Source: Zeus faber
Lineage: Eukaryota > Chordata > Actinopteri > Zeiformes > Zeidae
Length of the DNA stretch: 64,000 nucleotides
NCBI GenBank assembly: GCA_960531495.1
Contig: OY482855.1
Coordinates: 7,488,026 to 7,552,025, forward strand
Direction: 5' to 3'
The notes under the pieces are model-generated. The model saw only the letters and a program-made list of their open reading frames with translations. It was not told where the DNA came from and did not search any database. Of this stretch, positions 54,341 to 64,000 are shown piece after piece; position 1 is the stretch's first letter; each line of letters starts with the position of its first letter. Position numbers and translations under genes: made by a program.

Positions 54341-55760
54341 CTCAGACTATGGAAAACAGCAAAATATGTTACCATAATTACACTGACGACACACACATTT
54401 ACATAACAATACTACCATGGGACTATGGTCCAATACAATCACTGAGCAAGTGCATTGAACAAATGAACGATTGGATGTGCCAGAATTTTCTGACAAAAGA
54501 CGAAACTAACTACAATAACTTTACTTAAAACTAAGTAAAGTTATTGTTTTTGGAGCCAAGGAAGAATGACTAAAAGTCGGCACTCAGCTTCAATTGGTAA
54601 TGTTAAAAAGCACAAACCAATCCAGAATGCTTGGTGTAGTAATAGAATCGGACGTAAATTTCAACAACCACATTAACACAATTAAAAAATCTGCCTACTA
54701 CCATCTTAAGAACATATTGAGTATTAAAGGACTTATGTCTTAGCAGAATTTGGAAAAACTTGTCCATGCATTTATCTTTAGTAGACAAACGGTGTAACGT
54801 GTAACGGTGTAACGGTGTCTTTACAAGTCTCCCTAAAAGATCGATCAGACAGCTGCAGTTGATTCAGAACGCTGCTACTCGAGCCCTTACTAAGACCAAG
54901 AAAGTGAATCATATCACTCCAGTTCTCATATCTTTGCACTGGCCTTCTGTCTGTCAACAAATTTATTTCAAAATAGTACTGTTGGTTAATAAAGCACTAA
55001 ATAGTTAGCGCAAAATACATTTCCGATCTTCAGCTACGTCATGAACCATCCAGACCTCTCAGGTCAACTGGGACAGGTCTGCTTTCTATCCCCAGAGTCA
55101 AAACTAAACATGGAGAAGCAGTTTTCGGTTTTTATGCACCACATATCTGAAACAAACTTCCAGAAAATTGCATGTCAACTGTAATTCTTATCTCATTTAA
55201 ATCAAGGCTGAAGACTATTCTTTATTCCGCTGCCTTTTACTAAATCAAATATTTATTTCTTGCACTGAACTGTCACTTTTATGACTTGATTTTATGCCTT
55301 CTATGCATTCCATTTATTAACTTAATGTGTTATTCCTTTGACAATGTGTTTCTTTAGCACTTTGTCTTAAGGCTTCTGATGTTTTATTTATAGCACTTTG
55401 AATTGCCTTGTTGTTGAAATGTGAATAGAAGTGGCTTCCTGCACACTGTTTTATAACAGCTTTGGCATATCTGAAACAGCGATATCAGTTAACTGAAACA
55501 TCTCCATACCGGTTCGGGTAATAGGCGCTATTCGGGAATAGGCAAAATAATTGTTAACAAAGAATAAAAGAAGGTTTCTTTGATTTATTTCCTGCACTGC
55601 ACTATAGCTTTTATGCATTCTATATATTATATTTTTAACTTTATGCATTCTCTGTCCTCTAATAATGTGTTTCTTTGCACTTTGTCTTAATGCTGTTTAT
55701 GTTTTATGTAAAGCACTTTGAATTGCCTTCTTGAAATGTGCCCTACAAATAAACTTGCCT
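54341..55760 (+). mobile_element. L2-like LINE fragment inside the ACT-rich tract
   Basis: Begins at RT motif C (YTDDTHIYI) followed by MNDWMCQNFLTKDE and SRMLGVVIESDVNFNNHI. Later degraded C-terminal sequence and two successive 3' tails follow (about 55240-55440 and 55580-55760), both with GCACTTTGTCTTAA and AAGCACTTTGAATTGCC-like words. The second ends CTACAAATAAACTTGCCTCG. Confidence 0.8.
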
Positions 55761-55761
55761 C

Positions 55762-55870
55762 GCCTACTGTTACTGATAATGATTTTCCAAATATTACTGC
55801 TAGTTCTAGTTCTACAACTACTACATTTACTATTGCATATACTGCTGGTACTTTTTTTAAGACCGATCTC
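55762..55870. repeat. Degenerate (ACT)n-rich tract, right part
   Basis: TACTGCTAG, CTACAACTACTAC and similar words resume after the LINE tail, matching the composition left of the LINE. Confidence 0.65.
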
Positions 55871-56701
55871 CAAATTATTGACAAGTAGAGTACATAAACT
55901 ATCTCAAATCCTTCAACTACTTCAATTAATTGCTGTAGCTATGAATAATAAAATTACGAAGAAATATAAATCCGTGCTAATAAATTACACTTTATTTTTC
56001 AAGCTGAAGCATGCAACAAAATCGTCAAAAAAGTTAGCATTCTCTACTTCAATATGACATTGTGACGGGCTCATCGATTGTACAAATTAATCACCTTAAT
56101 CCTCCATGTCCTGTACAAAGTCCTGCAGAAAGTTGACCACTCTGCACTCTCTCTCTCTCTCTAAAAAATCTGCATCCACCTTAATATTTCTTAAATAATT
56201 CAATGTAGATTTTTTTAATGGACAATATTTATTGCTTGCCTTGCAAAAAGATCCTGGTGGAAAAACAACACTTAACAAACTGAGGGAAGGATTAGGAAAA
56301 ACCAAGGAATTCACTTCAAAAAGACCTATATTTCAACTTTAAACAAATAGCATGAAGGCCGAGTAATTCTGCAGAAGAGCTGTTCTCTGTCAACAATGTC
56401 ACACACTTATATACCTTTGCACATGCTTATTTTTGGAGCTTTCCTCTTAGGAGCCCCCTGAGGAATTATGTTTTTGTATTGCCCACTGCACTATTGATGA
56501 CCACTGCTGCTGACCGCATGTTTTTAATAGCTAGTCACATAAATAATGGTCGGCATGCAAATCTAAACTCACACCATACAGGCATTTTTTTTCTACCATA
56601 TATATCCCCCGCTTTGATGCTTAATAGAGCACCACAAAAACAATTGGCAAGCATGCGAGTAAAGATCCCTTCGGACAAATTCCAGGGGTCTCACTACAAG
56701 G

Positions 56702-56739
<38 letters not shown>

Positions 56740-56964
56740 CACAAAAAGGTTCATATTTGGTTTTCAGAAAAAACTGTATATACCCATCACACTCATATCT
56801 TGTCCATGATAGAAAATTATGCAAAAACCACCTATAGTGTGGTATAAACAGAAAAAGATGACCGACTACAAGACCTTAATATAGCAGGTCTTCTGATTTC
56901 AAAAAATAGTGATAATAGCAAAGTAATATAATGATTCAATCATACATAGATTAACATAAGACTA
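55871..56964. other. Unassigned sequence with a short (TA)n
   Basis: No gene recognised. (TA)n at about 56706-56737 and (CT)n at 56149-56162. Confidence 0.45.
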
Positions 56965-57545
56965 CAAAACATACATCATTTTGGAAACTTCAACATCATG
57001 TAGAGGAGTCCATGTTGCACCAGTCCATAGTGTAGTGTACTTGTGGGGGCATGCCTGCATTGGTGTAAGTGTAGGAGTGGTGCAAGGGTCATACTTGCAA
57101 GGGTCATGCCACGCCAGGATGCTTACTTGGGCAACTATCATTTTATTTATACAGAACCTTAATATTGGGATGAGACAGCAGAGAATTATGCAAACTAATA
57201 CAAATCCTATTCCTGCCATCACAGCTAATTTGGTCAGCCAAATTCCCCACTGGCCAAACCTACTTCCTAACCAATCCCATTGGTGAGTGTCGAATCCTGC
57301 GGCAGTCGTTACCCCTAGGCAACTTTTTCAGCTTTTCGATGGCTAAAGTAAAACTACCTTTGGGCGAAGAAGATAAATGTGCAGCAATGAATGCCGAACA
57401 TATGATATGGCCCTCCCTTTTCTACCAGTAAATAGTCTAGCGCTATCCTATTCTGCCATGTCATAGAACCTATCGCCTGCCACTGTTCCCCTAATAAGGA
57501 CAGGGCATCATTGGTGTAGTTAATGAACCTCTGTTGGTTGTAGTA
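56965..57545 (-). pseudogene. Retroviral env (transmembrane subunit) relic, opposite strand
   Basis: Read on the minus strand from about 57541, the sequence shows the heptad region and WQNRIALDYLL...EKGG, then HCCTF, as in retroviral transmembrane subunits. After a stop and a frame change come RFGQWGIWLTKLAVMAGIG and a long hydrophobic anchor with a short tail ending near 56965. The first Cys of the usual CX6CC motif is absent. It is broken by at least one stop and one frameshift. Because it is antisense to the neighbouring provirus, it belongs to a different, older insertion. Confidence 0.75.
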
Positions 57546-57598
57546 TAGTATATAACTGTAGTATAGTATAGTATATAACTAATATATAACTAATCTAG

Positions 57599-58172
57599 TG
57601 TTTTTAGTCTATTAAATACTTGCTAAGGATTCCTAAAAGTCCTTCAGCTACTGCCGAAAGCTCACTTTGCACCCTGTATTTGTTCGGTATCCCCCGAGGC
57701 TTGCCTATGAGGTGTCTGGAAGGTTTGAGGTGAATAGGTTACTGAGCTCCCAAAGCTGAGATATAGTGCGGTCATAATATTAACTATGTTAGTATTAGAT
57801 TTATTGCCTTGATGTCATACGAAGAACGAAAACAACAATGGGTCTATTGAGAGGTCCTATGGGAGAGGAATTTTGTTGATTCTTCCAGCTCGACCAGAGG
57901 AGGAAAGGTTTACATTTAGGACAGGATATAGGCTGAGCGGGCACCTATGGATTGGAACCAGATGTGGTATGTTATCTTTGTACCGCTTTAAAAGCGAGTG
58001 CAGAGCGTCACTTGGCAGAGATTCCATCTGGCTCGGGTCTCTCCCAGGACATCCATGGCAAGTCTGGTTTGATGCTGATTTGTGTAATAAAATTATTATT
58101 TTATTCAAGTCAGTGTCAGCGGTCACTCCTTCATTCTTCAACACATCACACCCATCTAGAAACTAAACCACA
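57599..58172 (+). mobile_element. Provirus 5' LTR (approximate limits)
   Basis: The right end is set by CA just before the candidate primer-binding site. The left end is inferred from TGTTTTTAGTC, an imperfect inverted match to the right end (CTAAACCACA). Inside are a TTTAAAA box (about 57986-57993) and an AATAAA about 85 bp before the right end, as expected for U3 and R. The 3' LTR is outside the window, so the left boundary cannot be confirmed. Confidence 0.55.
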
Positions 58173-58175
58173 AAG

Positions 58176-58193
58176 TGGCGTCACGAACAGGAT
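58176..58193 (+). promoter_or_regulatory. Candidate retroviral primer-binding site
   Basis: TGGCGTCACGAACAGGAT starts with the obligatory TGG, three bases after the LTR end. It is broadly similar to tRNA-Lys-type primer-binding sites (shared TGGCG and CGAACAGG) but does not match exactly. The tRNA is not assigned. Confidence 0.5.
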
Positions 58194-58436
58194 CTGTTGG
58201 GCCTCATCTGCCGATGCTGCCTGCTCCAGCGAACTGCCGCTCTCAGGGTGAGTGACCTCTCACAAAATTGAGCTGTTATGTGGGCTAGGAGCAGTATGTT
58301 TTTGGCAGGGAGACTACACTGAGATTATGCGGTGATGGAGATGATGTGTTGATGTGTGAAGTGAGTTTCCGTCTAAATTGGGGTTAATTAAGATGTAAAA
58401 GACGTAAATAAGGGGAATAAGAGAATAATAAGTGAA

Positions 58437-58740
58437 GAAAAAGAGAATTAAGTTGAAATAGAGAATAGAGACGAGAGAAATAAAAGTTAAAGGTTAAAAG
58501 TTGAAATAGAGAATAGAGACGAGAGAAATAAAAGTTCAGAGTTGAAATAGAGAATAGAGAGGAGAGAAATAAAAGCTAAAAGTTAAAAGTTGAAATAGAG
58601 AATAGAGACGAGAGAAATAAAAGTTAAGAGTTGAAATAGAGAATAGAGATGAGAGAAATAAAAGCTAAAAGTTAAAAGTTGAAATAGAGAATAGGGATGA
58701 GAGAAATGAAAAATGAAGTTAAAAGTAAAAGTTAAAGGCT
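58437..58740 (+). repeat. Purine-rich tandem array A in the provirus leader
   Basis: Units built on TTGAAATAGAGAATAGAGA followed by CGAGAGAAATAAAAG and a variable AGTTAAA spacer recur about five times, alternating shorter and longer units of about 45-60 bp. The strand is nearly free of C. Confidence 0.8.
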
Positions 58741-58979
58741 TAAAAGATGTTGAGAAAGTAGAAATAAAAAGTAATTGTAGAATGGCAGAACTAGTAGCCA
58801 AAAGTTATTTAAATAACCATGCAAGATAAACGAAGACAGGGCCCGTATCTCGTTAAACAGTAAGACGTGTACATTAAATGCTGTGTGAAAGTTGGCCGAA
58901 TGAAGACATAATATAGTCAAATCTAGGTAGGAAAAAACAAGAGGAAATAACCCTGGCCAGGGGAATTGACTCAAAATAA

Positions 58980-59250
58980 AATTATATGAATAAAGATGAA
59001 AAAGAAGAAAGTAAAGTGAAAAAAGAGATAAAAGTTAAAAGCCTAAAAGTAAGATGAAAAATATGAAAAGTGAAAAAGAGATAAAAGTTAAAAGCCTAAA
59101 GTAAGATGAAAAAGATAAAGTCAAATAAAAAGAGTTACAAGTTAAAGGCTAAAGATGAAAAATAAAGTTTGAGCTAAAGTAAGATGAAAAGGATAAAGTG
59201 AAATAAAAACAGTTACAAGTTAAAGGCTCAAAAGATGAAAAAATAAAGTT
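58980..59250 (+). repeat. Purine-rich tandem array B in the provirus leader
   Basis: Units containing AAGATGAAAAA, GATAAAGTGAAA and AGTTAAAAGCCTAAAG recur about four to five times with indels. It follows array A and shares its A/G bias, but the unit is different. Confidence 0.65.
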
Positions 59251-59674
59251 TGTAGAGAAAAGTGAGGAAAAACAGGGCAGAACCTGCTCTGGAGAACTAG
59301 TGAACATGCATGATGAGAGAATCTGATTAAAAAGAATTTGTTAAAAGTGTGGCCAAAGTAAAATTTTAAAAGTCTGGCCAAAGTGAAAATTTTGATGAAA
59401 TTAGAAAAGTATAAATGAGTCGACGTAAAACATAAAGCTAAGCGCTGTTAAAGTCTCTGGGGATTAGATGTTCTGCTGGTCAGACATATCTTTTTCTTTT
59501 TTTTCTTGTGTGTGTGAGTGTGAAAGTGCCGCGGCTGCAGAGGTAGAAGAGCTTTGTGTAATGTTTTGTGTATGTGTATGTGATATAGAATATATGTGTT
59601 ATTAAATAGGTATACATATGTGGTGAGCAGTTGAATAATACATAAAGAAAAACATTTCTTGCCCCTTTAGTGAT

Positions 59675-59895
59675 AAACATATATGAGCCTGTATACGGAC
59701 TTTGTAAAGTTGATAAAAATATATGAGCCTTTCTTTAAGGACTTTTGATAAATATATATGAGCCTTTTTCTTTAAGGACGTTTGATAAATATATATGAGC
59801 TTTTTTTCCAAGGACGTTTGTGTATTTGATAAAGGATATGAACCTTTACAGGACTTTATATATTTGATAACAAAATGAGCCTTCTGAAGGACTAG
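59675..59895 (+). repeat. Tandem array C in the provirus leader
   Basis: Units of about 36-40 bp containing TTGATAAATATATATGAGCC and then a pyrimidine-rich CTTTAAGGAC segment recur about six times with small indels. Confidence 0.75.
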
Positions 59896-61400
59896 AGCCA
59901 CAATCTGCCTACACATACATGTACACATCCAGAAAAGAAAAGAAAATCTCCTGCTCTGAATTGAAAGTGGGATTTGTGATTTGTTTGATTGGCGTGTGGG
60001 TTTTTTCTTTTTCTTTTTGTGCTTGGGGTGTGTGTGGCGGTGATTTCTGTGAATCCTGTTTGGTTAAAAGAGCAGATGGTCTTGTTGGGGTGAAGGGAGA
60101 CTCTGGTTCTTGATGCAAGAAAAGAGGTTTTGTGTTTCGACTGCTGAGAGAAAACAGCTTTGATTTACGAGTGCGTGTAACTGCATTGAGCTGGGCTGTC
60201 CCTACGGGAGCCAAAACAGGATGTTCAGTCGCTGACGACCAGTCCATACTGGAAGTCTTTGCTAAACTTAAGAGGTGGAGCAAGGGGTGGTGCTTCACAC
60301 AAGAGTGGAATTTAGTTAACTCCTCCTGACAAGAGGGACTGGTGAGCCCCCTCTCTACTCTTTTCCCTCAGTAGTTAGAAGAAAGAATAAAAAGGATAAA
60401 ATACAATTAAATAGATAAATAGAATAAAAATAATTAAATAAAATAAAAATAAATAGATAAATAGAATAAAAATAACTAATTAAAGGTGATATCAGATTGA
60501 CTAATATACTCTTTGGACTTTAAATGCATTGCATGATTAAAAGTAACCATTGCTTTATTTCAAGTGTGCGCAAAATAAAAAGCTGATAATGTATGTCACA
60601 CTGAATTGTATTACAGTGTGTATAAGAATTTAGAGTGAGCCTAAGGCATTGAACTCTTCTGTCGTTCTTTTTCTTTTTTCTTTCTTCCTCTCTTTTACTA
60701 TGCTGAGTGACAGCTGGGGAAAGACAGAAAAGATGGAATGAGTCTGAACTGAATCATCCATAGGGCAGATGACAAGACATCTGGCAGATCTTCACAGACA
60801 CTGAGGCTTGCGGATGACAACGTTCTGGAATCCTGAATCCATCCAAATCAATTAAAGGCCAGTACGGTTTCATCCACAAACTCTTTCAATAGACCTCACC
60901 TGCATTTACCTATATGCCTATAAATTTAGTTACAATAAATGTGTTTAGCTTGTTTTCACCTATGGGTTTGTAGTAGTTATTTTTCATACATTGCATTTGC
61001 AATTATTTAGTGAGAGACTTGGCAACAGACTGACCAATTAAGGCATTTGCCTAATTAATGGAGTATTATTGATTAATTGATTGATCACATATGGAAAAGC
61101 TGATTTGATTTAAATACTGTTCGGTGAATATTGGTTTCATTATCTGGGTATGATTTATCTATGCTGTTTTGAAAATGAACACTGATGTAATTTTGATAAT
61201 TGAACATAAATGAGGGTGATCAGATGCATCAGATGGTGAACAAGTGAATTGGCTTTCACAAGTGGGAAGCGATTGGTCTCCTTTGGGGTTGGCAAATTCA
61301 GCTGTTGTTGGTTGAGTGTGATTACACGGTGCTTTATAAAGACATTTTTAAAATAATTCAAATTGATTTATAATAAAAGAAAAATAAGAGAGTCAATAGG

Positions 61401-62450
61401 ATGTCAAAAATGGATACTAAAATTACAAAAGTAATCACTCCTATTGATGTAGTGCAAAAGAACAATCCCCTTATTAAAGATATTGCAAAAATATCAGGAA
61501 AATGGAGCAAGCGTTGGCCGGACATTGAACAACCATGGCCAGTTGAAGGAACTCTTAACCCGGATGTGATTAAAACAATGCAGGTGCTTGTGTCCACATA
61601 TAAAGTAAATCAAAAGAAAGGCAAGAAAGGAAAGAGACGTACGGAGAAAAGACAAACAGAATTTGGCATTCTGCAACTGTTTGCAAAGGAGGGACAGACA
61701 TGGTTCGAAGCTGCAAAGGAAAAAAGAGAACAAAGTAGACAAGAAATAAAGAAAAATGAAAAGGAAACAGAAAAATTGATGGAGAAGATTACCACGCCCT
61801 TCTCACATACAGCATCTTTACAGAAGCCCCCGCCTTATGAGAAGGAGGTGAAGTTCACTGATGTTTATCCCCAGCTCCCAGTGATTGCACAGGAGGGCAA
61901 CTATCTCTTCAAAGGTGAGGATGAGCAAATAATAGAGATGGGCAAGGCTAAAACAACCATGAAGATGTACCCGAGCTCCAACAGTACAACGAAGAAGGAA
62001 CAGGATCAGGAGACTCCCAGAAAAGTCAACCAAATACAGTTGGTGGATAATAAGAAGAAGAAAAAGAAACAAGCTGTGGTTATGCAGAGTCAGTCACAAC
62101 TAAATCAATTACCACCACAACCACAGCAAGGACAGATTCAGGTACTACCACCTGTGGTATTCACTGTCTCCTTTCCACAGCCAGTTTTTGACCAACCACA
62201 AACATGGAGAGGAAGAGGCCAAGGAAATTTAGGAAGAGGAAGAGGAGGAAATTTCCAACAGTCTCAAGGAGCGTGTCATAATTGTGGACAACAAGGTCAT
62301 TTTGTACGTGACTGCTACAGGTTCAGAGGAGGCTTCAGAGGAGGCTTCAGAGGAGGCTTCAGAGGAGGCTTCAGAGGAGGCTACAGAGGACAACCACAGC
62401 CACCCAGAGGACCAGCGAACCCTTACAGGGGTCCGGAACCTGGTTTCTAG
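61401..62450 (+). CDS. gag: Provirus Gag-like protein, 349 aa
   Basis: A complete frame from ATG to TAG. Visible parts are a basic N-terminal region with a [13 protein letters not shown] cluster (~73-85), a PPPY late-domain motif (143-146), a lysine/glutamine-rich low-complexity middle, one CCHC zinc knuckle ([14 protein letters not shown], starting at residue 292), then repeats of FRGG and a proline-rich tail. Gag normally supplies matrix, capsid and nucleocapsid. Here only about 145 residues separate PPPY from the knuckle, and I see no capsid domain or major homology region, so this may be an internally deleted or specialised Gag. It shares one frame with pol, with only its stop codon between them. 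Confidence 0.8.
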   Translation: MSKMDTKITKVITPIDVVQKNNPLIKDIAKISGKWSKRWPDIEQPWPVEGTLNPDVIKTMQVLVSTYKVNQKKGKKGKRRTEKRQTEFGILQLFAKEGQTWFEAAKEKREQSRQEIKKNEKETEKLMEKITTPFSHTASLQKPPPYEKEVKFTDVYPQLPVIAQEGNYLFKGEDEQIIEMGKAKTTMKMYPSSNSTTKKEQDQETPRKVNQIQLVDNKKKKKKQAVVMQSQSQLNQLPPQPQQGQIQVLPPVVFTVSFPQPVFDQPQTWRGRGQGNLGRGRGGNFQQSQGACHNCGQQGHFVRDCYRFRGGFRGGFRGGFRGGFRGGYRGQPQPPRGPANPYRGPEPGF

Positions 62451-62500
62451 GGGTGCCCAGAAGACTCGAAAGGGAGGTGTCAGCTGGTAGTATCAGGGCC
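62448..62500 (+). promoter_or_regulatory. Putative gag-pol readthrough site
   Basis: TAG is followed directly by GGGTGCCCAG and a G-rich stretch. Upstream and downstream frames are identical, the arrangement used by gammaretroviruses for UAG suppression. I did not fold the RNA, so the stimulating structure is inferred only. Confidence 0.5.
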
Positions 62501-64000
62501 GGAGCAAGATCCAAAAATAGAGGTGAAAATAAATGATAAGTCATTGGAAGTAATGGCAGATTGCGGAGCAGCTTTCACCTGTGTTCGGCCTGAAGATGCT
62601 ATACATCTCCCCATGTCTGACCAATTGGTACGGACAATCGGGTTTGAGGGTGTGAAACAGCTGATTCCTCTCACAAAACCAACTGAGCTCTGCTGTAGAA
62701 ATCGGAAAATCACACTACCTATTTTGGTGTCAGAACATACGCCCATTGCACTCTTGGGAAGAGATGCTATGTGCAAACTAAATTGCACAATACGGTGTAC
62801 ACCGGACAGCTGTCTGGTGGATGTGCCACCTGATGTCTACCACCAATTATTTAGCGCACCAGAGACCGAGACTTCTTCAGTATATTGGATTGGAAATCTT
62901 AGTCCAGAGCTATTAGAGCCAGCCAAGATGTGGGAGAAGTTCATTGTGGCAAATATGCCTGATGCTAAGCCCCCTGAGTATCCACATCACTGCACGTTGA
63001 AATATTTCAAGAAAACTGACCAATTGGATCCAGAAGAATGGTTGAGTAGTCAACCGAAGCATGTTCAGCTGACCTCATGCTGCATAATTGTGAGACCACA
63101 AGGAGCAGCTATGAAGATAAACATCAATGAATATCTTGAGAAAGAGTTTGACATTGTGAAAAGTGTGCCACATGTGACTTTAATGGTGGCTGAAGGATTT
63201 GAGCAGAAGCAAATAGGAGAAATGATGGCAGAAGCTGAGGAAGCCATTTTTTCACCAATAAAGGAGAATCTTGATATCTGGATAAGTGAAGAACAGAAGT
63301 TCATGAAAATCATGATTTCAGCTCAAGGACAAGGACAACCACAAGTGATACAGATGACACATGAGTCAATGTTCAGCGCTAAATTGGACTCAGACAGCAT
63401 GAGAGAGGAGATGCTGCAACAAATTCCAGAATGTTTGTGGTCACGACATAGTACGGACATCGGACTTGTGAAGTCAGCCCAACCGGTGAGAGTTGAACTG
63501 AGACCAGGAACCAAACCTCCTTGGAAGAACCAATATCCACTAAAGGAGGAGGCAATCAAAGGGATTGAACCACAAATTGAAGGACTGTTAAAAGCAGGTG
63601 TAGTGGAAATATGTTTGGATCCTCAGAGCAATACACCTATATTGCCTTTAAAGAAACCAGATGAGTCCTATCGCTTGGTACATGATTTAAGAGCGATAAA
63701 TGAAGTGGTGCAGGATTTTCCAGCAGATGTACCAGATCCACATACCCTGTTAGCCCAAATTCCTCCAGAGGCTACACACTTCACAGTGTTGGATTTGTGT
63801 GGAGCATTTTTCAGTGTTCCACTGAGCGAAGAAAGTCAAGGATTGTTTGGGTTCACGTACAAAGGACAAACCTTCAAGTACAAGAGGCTCCCTCAAGGAT
63901 TCAAACACAGCCCTCACATTTTCAATAAAGTATTGCAAGATGACTTGGCTGGGATTGATCAGATCTTGAAAAGTACTGTCATTCAGTATGTGGACGACAT
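62451..64000 (+). CDS. pol: Provirus Pol (protease, 2H-like domain, reverse transcriptase), cut by the window end
   Basis: Open without a stop from the codon after gag to the last base, in the same frame as gag. First comes a retropepsin-like domain: ADCGAAF at the active-site position (62556-62576) and LLGRDAM further on (62751-62771). Next is a segment of about 200 residues with two H-x-T-L motifs, HCTL (62988) and HVTL (63171), 61 residues apart, resembling a 2H phosphoesterase. Reverse transcriptase follows: SYRLVHDLRAIN, LDLCGAFF, KRLPQGFKHSP and YVDD at 63987-63998, so the window stops at the catalytic aspartates. RNase H, integrase and env would lie beyond. The RT resembles gamma/epsilon-type retroviruses. 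Expression as Gag-Pol would need readthrough of the gag UAG. Confidence 0.85.

Larger units (their letters stand above)
58194..61400 (+). other. Long untranslated leader of the provirus
   Basis: About 3.2 kb separates the primer-binding site from the gag ATG. It has no convincing coding frame, is A/purine-rich for its first kilobase, and contains three different tandem arrays, listed separately. From 60350 to 61380 it is unremarkable AT-rich sequence. Confidence 0.6.

Noticed and set aside
58437..59895. CRISPR-like alternation of repeats and spacers
   Set aside because: Repeats are degenerate, adjacent and purine-rich, in a vertebrate provirus; no spacer structure.
59909..60329. Frames of 129 and 65 aa in the provirus leader
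   Set aside because: No viral accessory-gene motif, no conservation evidence, and they overlap on opposite strands.

Overview
The window is nuclear DNA from a bony fish, almost certainly a teleost. It holds three intron-containing vertebrate genes with GT-AG splice sites. They sit among repeats typical of teleost genomes: several Tc1 families, L2-like, L1-like and HERO/R2-like LINEs, hAT elements, a tRNA-derived SINE, long CA/GT microsatellites and a retrovirus-like provirus. None of this looks prokaryotic.

Layout. (1) 1.8-24.07 kb, minus strand: a six-exon BAX-like apoptosis gene (201 aa when spliced), whose introns are filled with transposons. (2) 24.07-24.84 kb: a 762-bp head-to-head promoter region. 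(3) 24.84-32.34 kb, plus strand: psme3, the PA28-gamma/REG-gamma proteasome activator (10 exons, 257 aa). (4) 33.3-39.9 kb: a four-element nest, in which a Tc1 is split by a hAT, and the hAT carries an L2-like LINE and a second Tc1. (5) 41.0 kb: a dead fragment of the aoc promoter and first exon. (6) 43.7-48.4 kb, plus strand: aoc, a membrane-anchored copper amine oxidase of the AOC2/AOC3 (VAP-1) type (5 exons, 760 aa). (7) 49.5-55.9 kb: relics of a Tc1, an integrase-core gene and an L2-like LINE. (8) 57.0-64.0 kb: an opposite-strand env relic, then the 5' part of a provirus (LTR, primer-binding site, 3.2-kb leader, gag, and pol running off the window at the RT active site).

The psme3-aoc order matches the human PSME3-AOC2-AOC3 block. 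In human the gene head-to-head with PSME3 is BECN1; here a BCL-2-family gene holds that position. The three host genes do not form a pathway. BAX-like acts in mitochondrial apoptosis, PSME3 caps the 20S proteasome, and AOC oxidises primary amines at the cell surface.

The most interesting items are: a candidate 2H-phosphoesterase domain between protease and reverse transcriptase in the provirus; gag and pol in one frame separated by a single UAG; a gag with no recognisable capsid; a BAX BH1 motif reading TWER instead of NWGR; loss of the KKRR nuclear-signal motif in psme3; the truncated aoc duplicate; and a HERO-like LINE whose internal deletion kept a long open frame. All statements come from reading the sequence. 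No database search was run.
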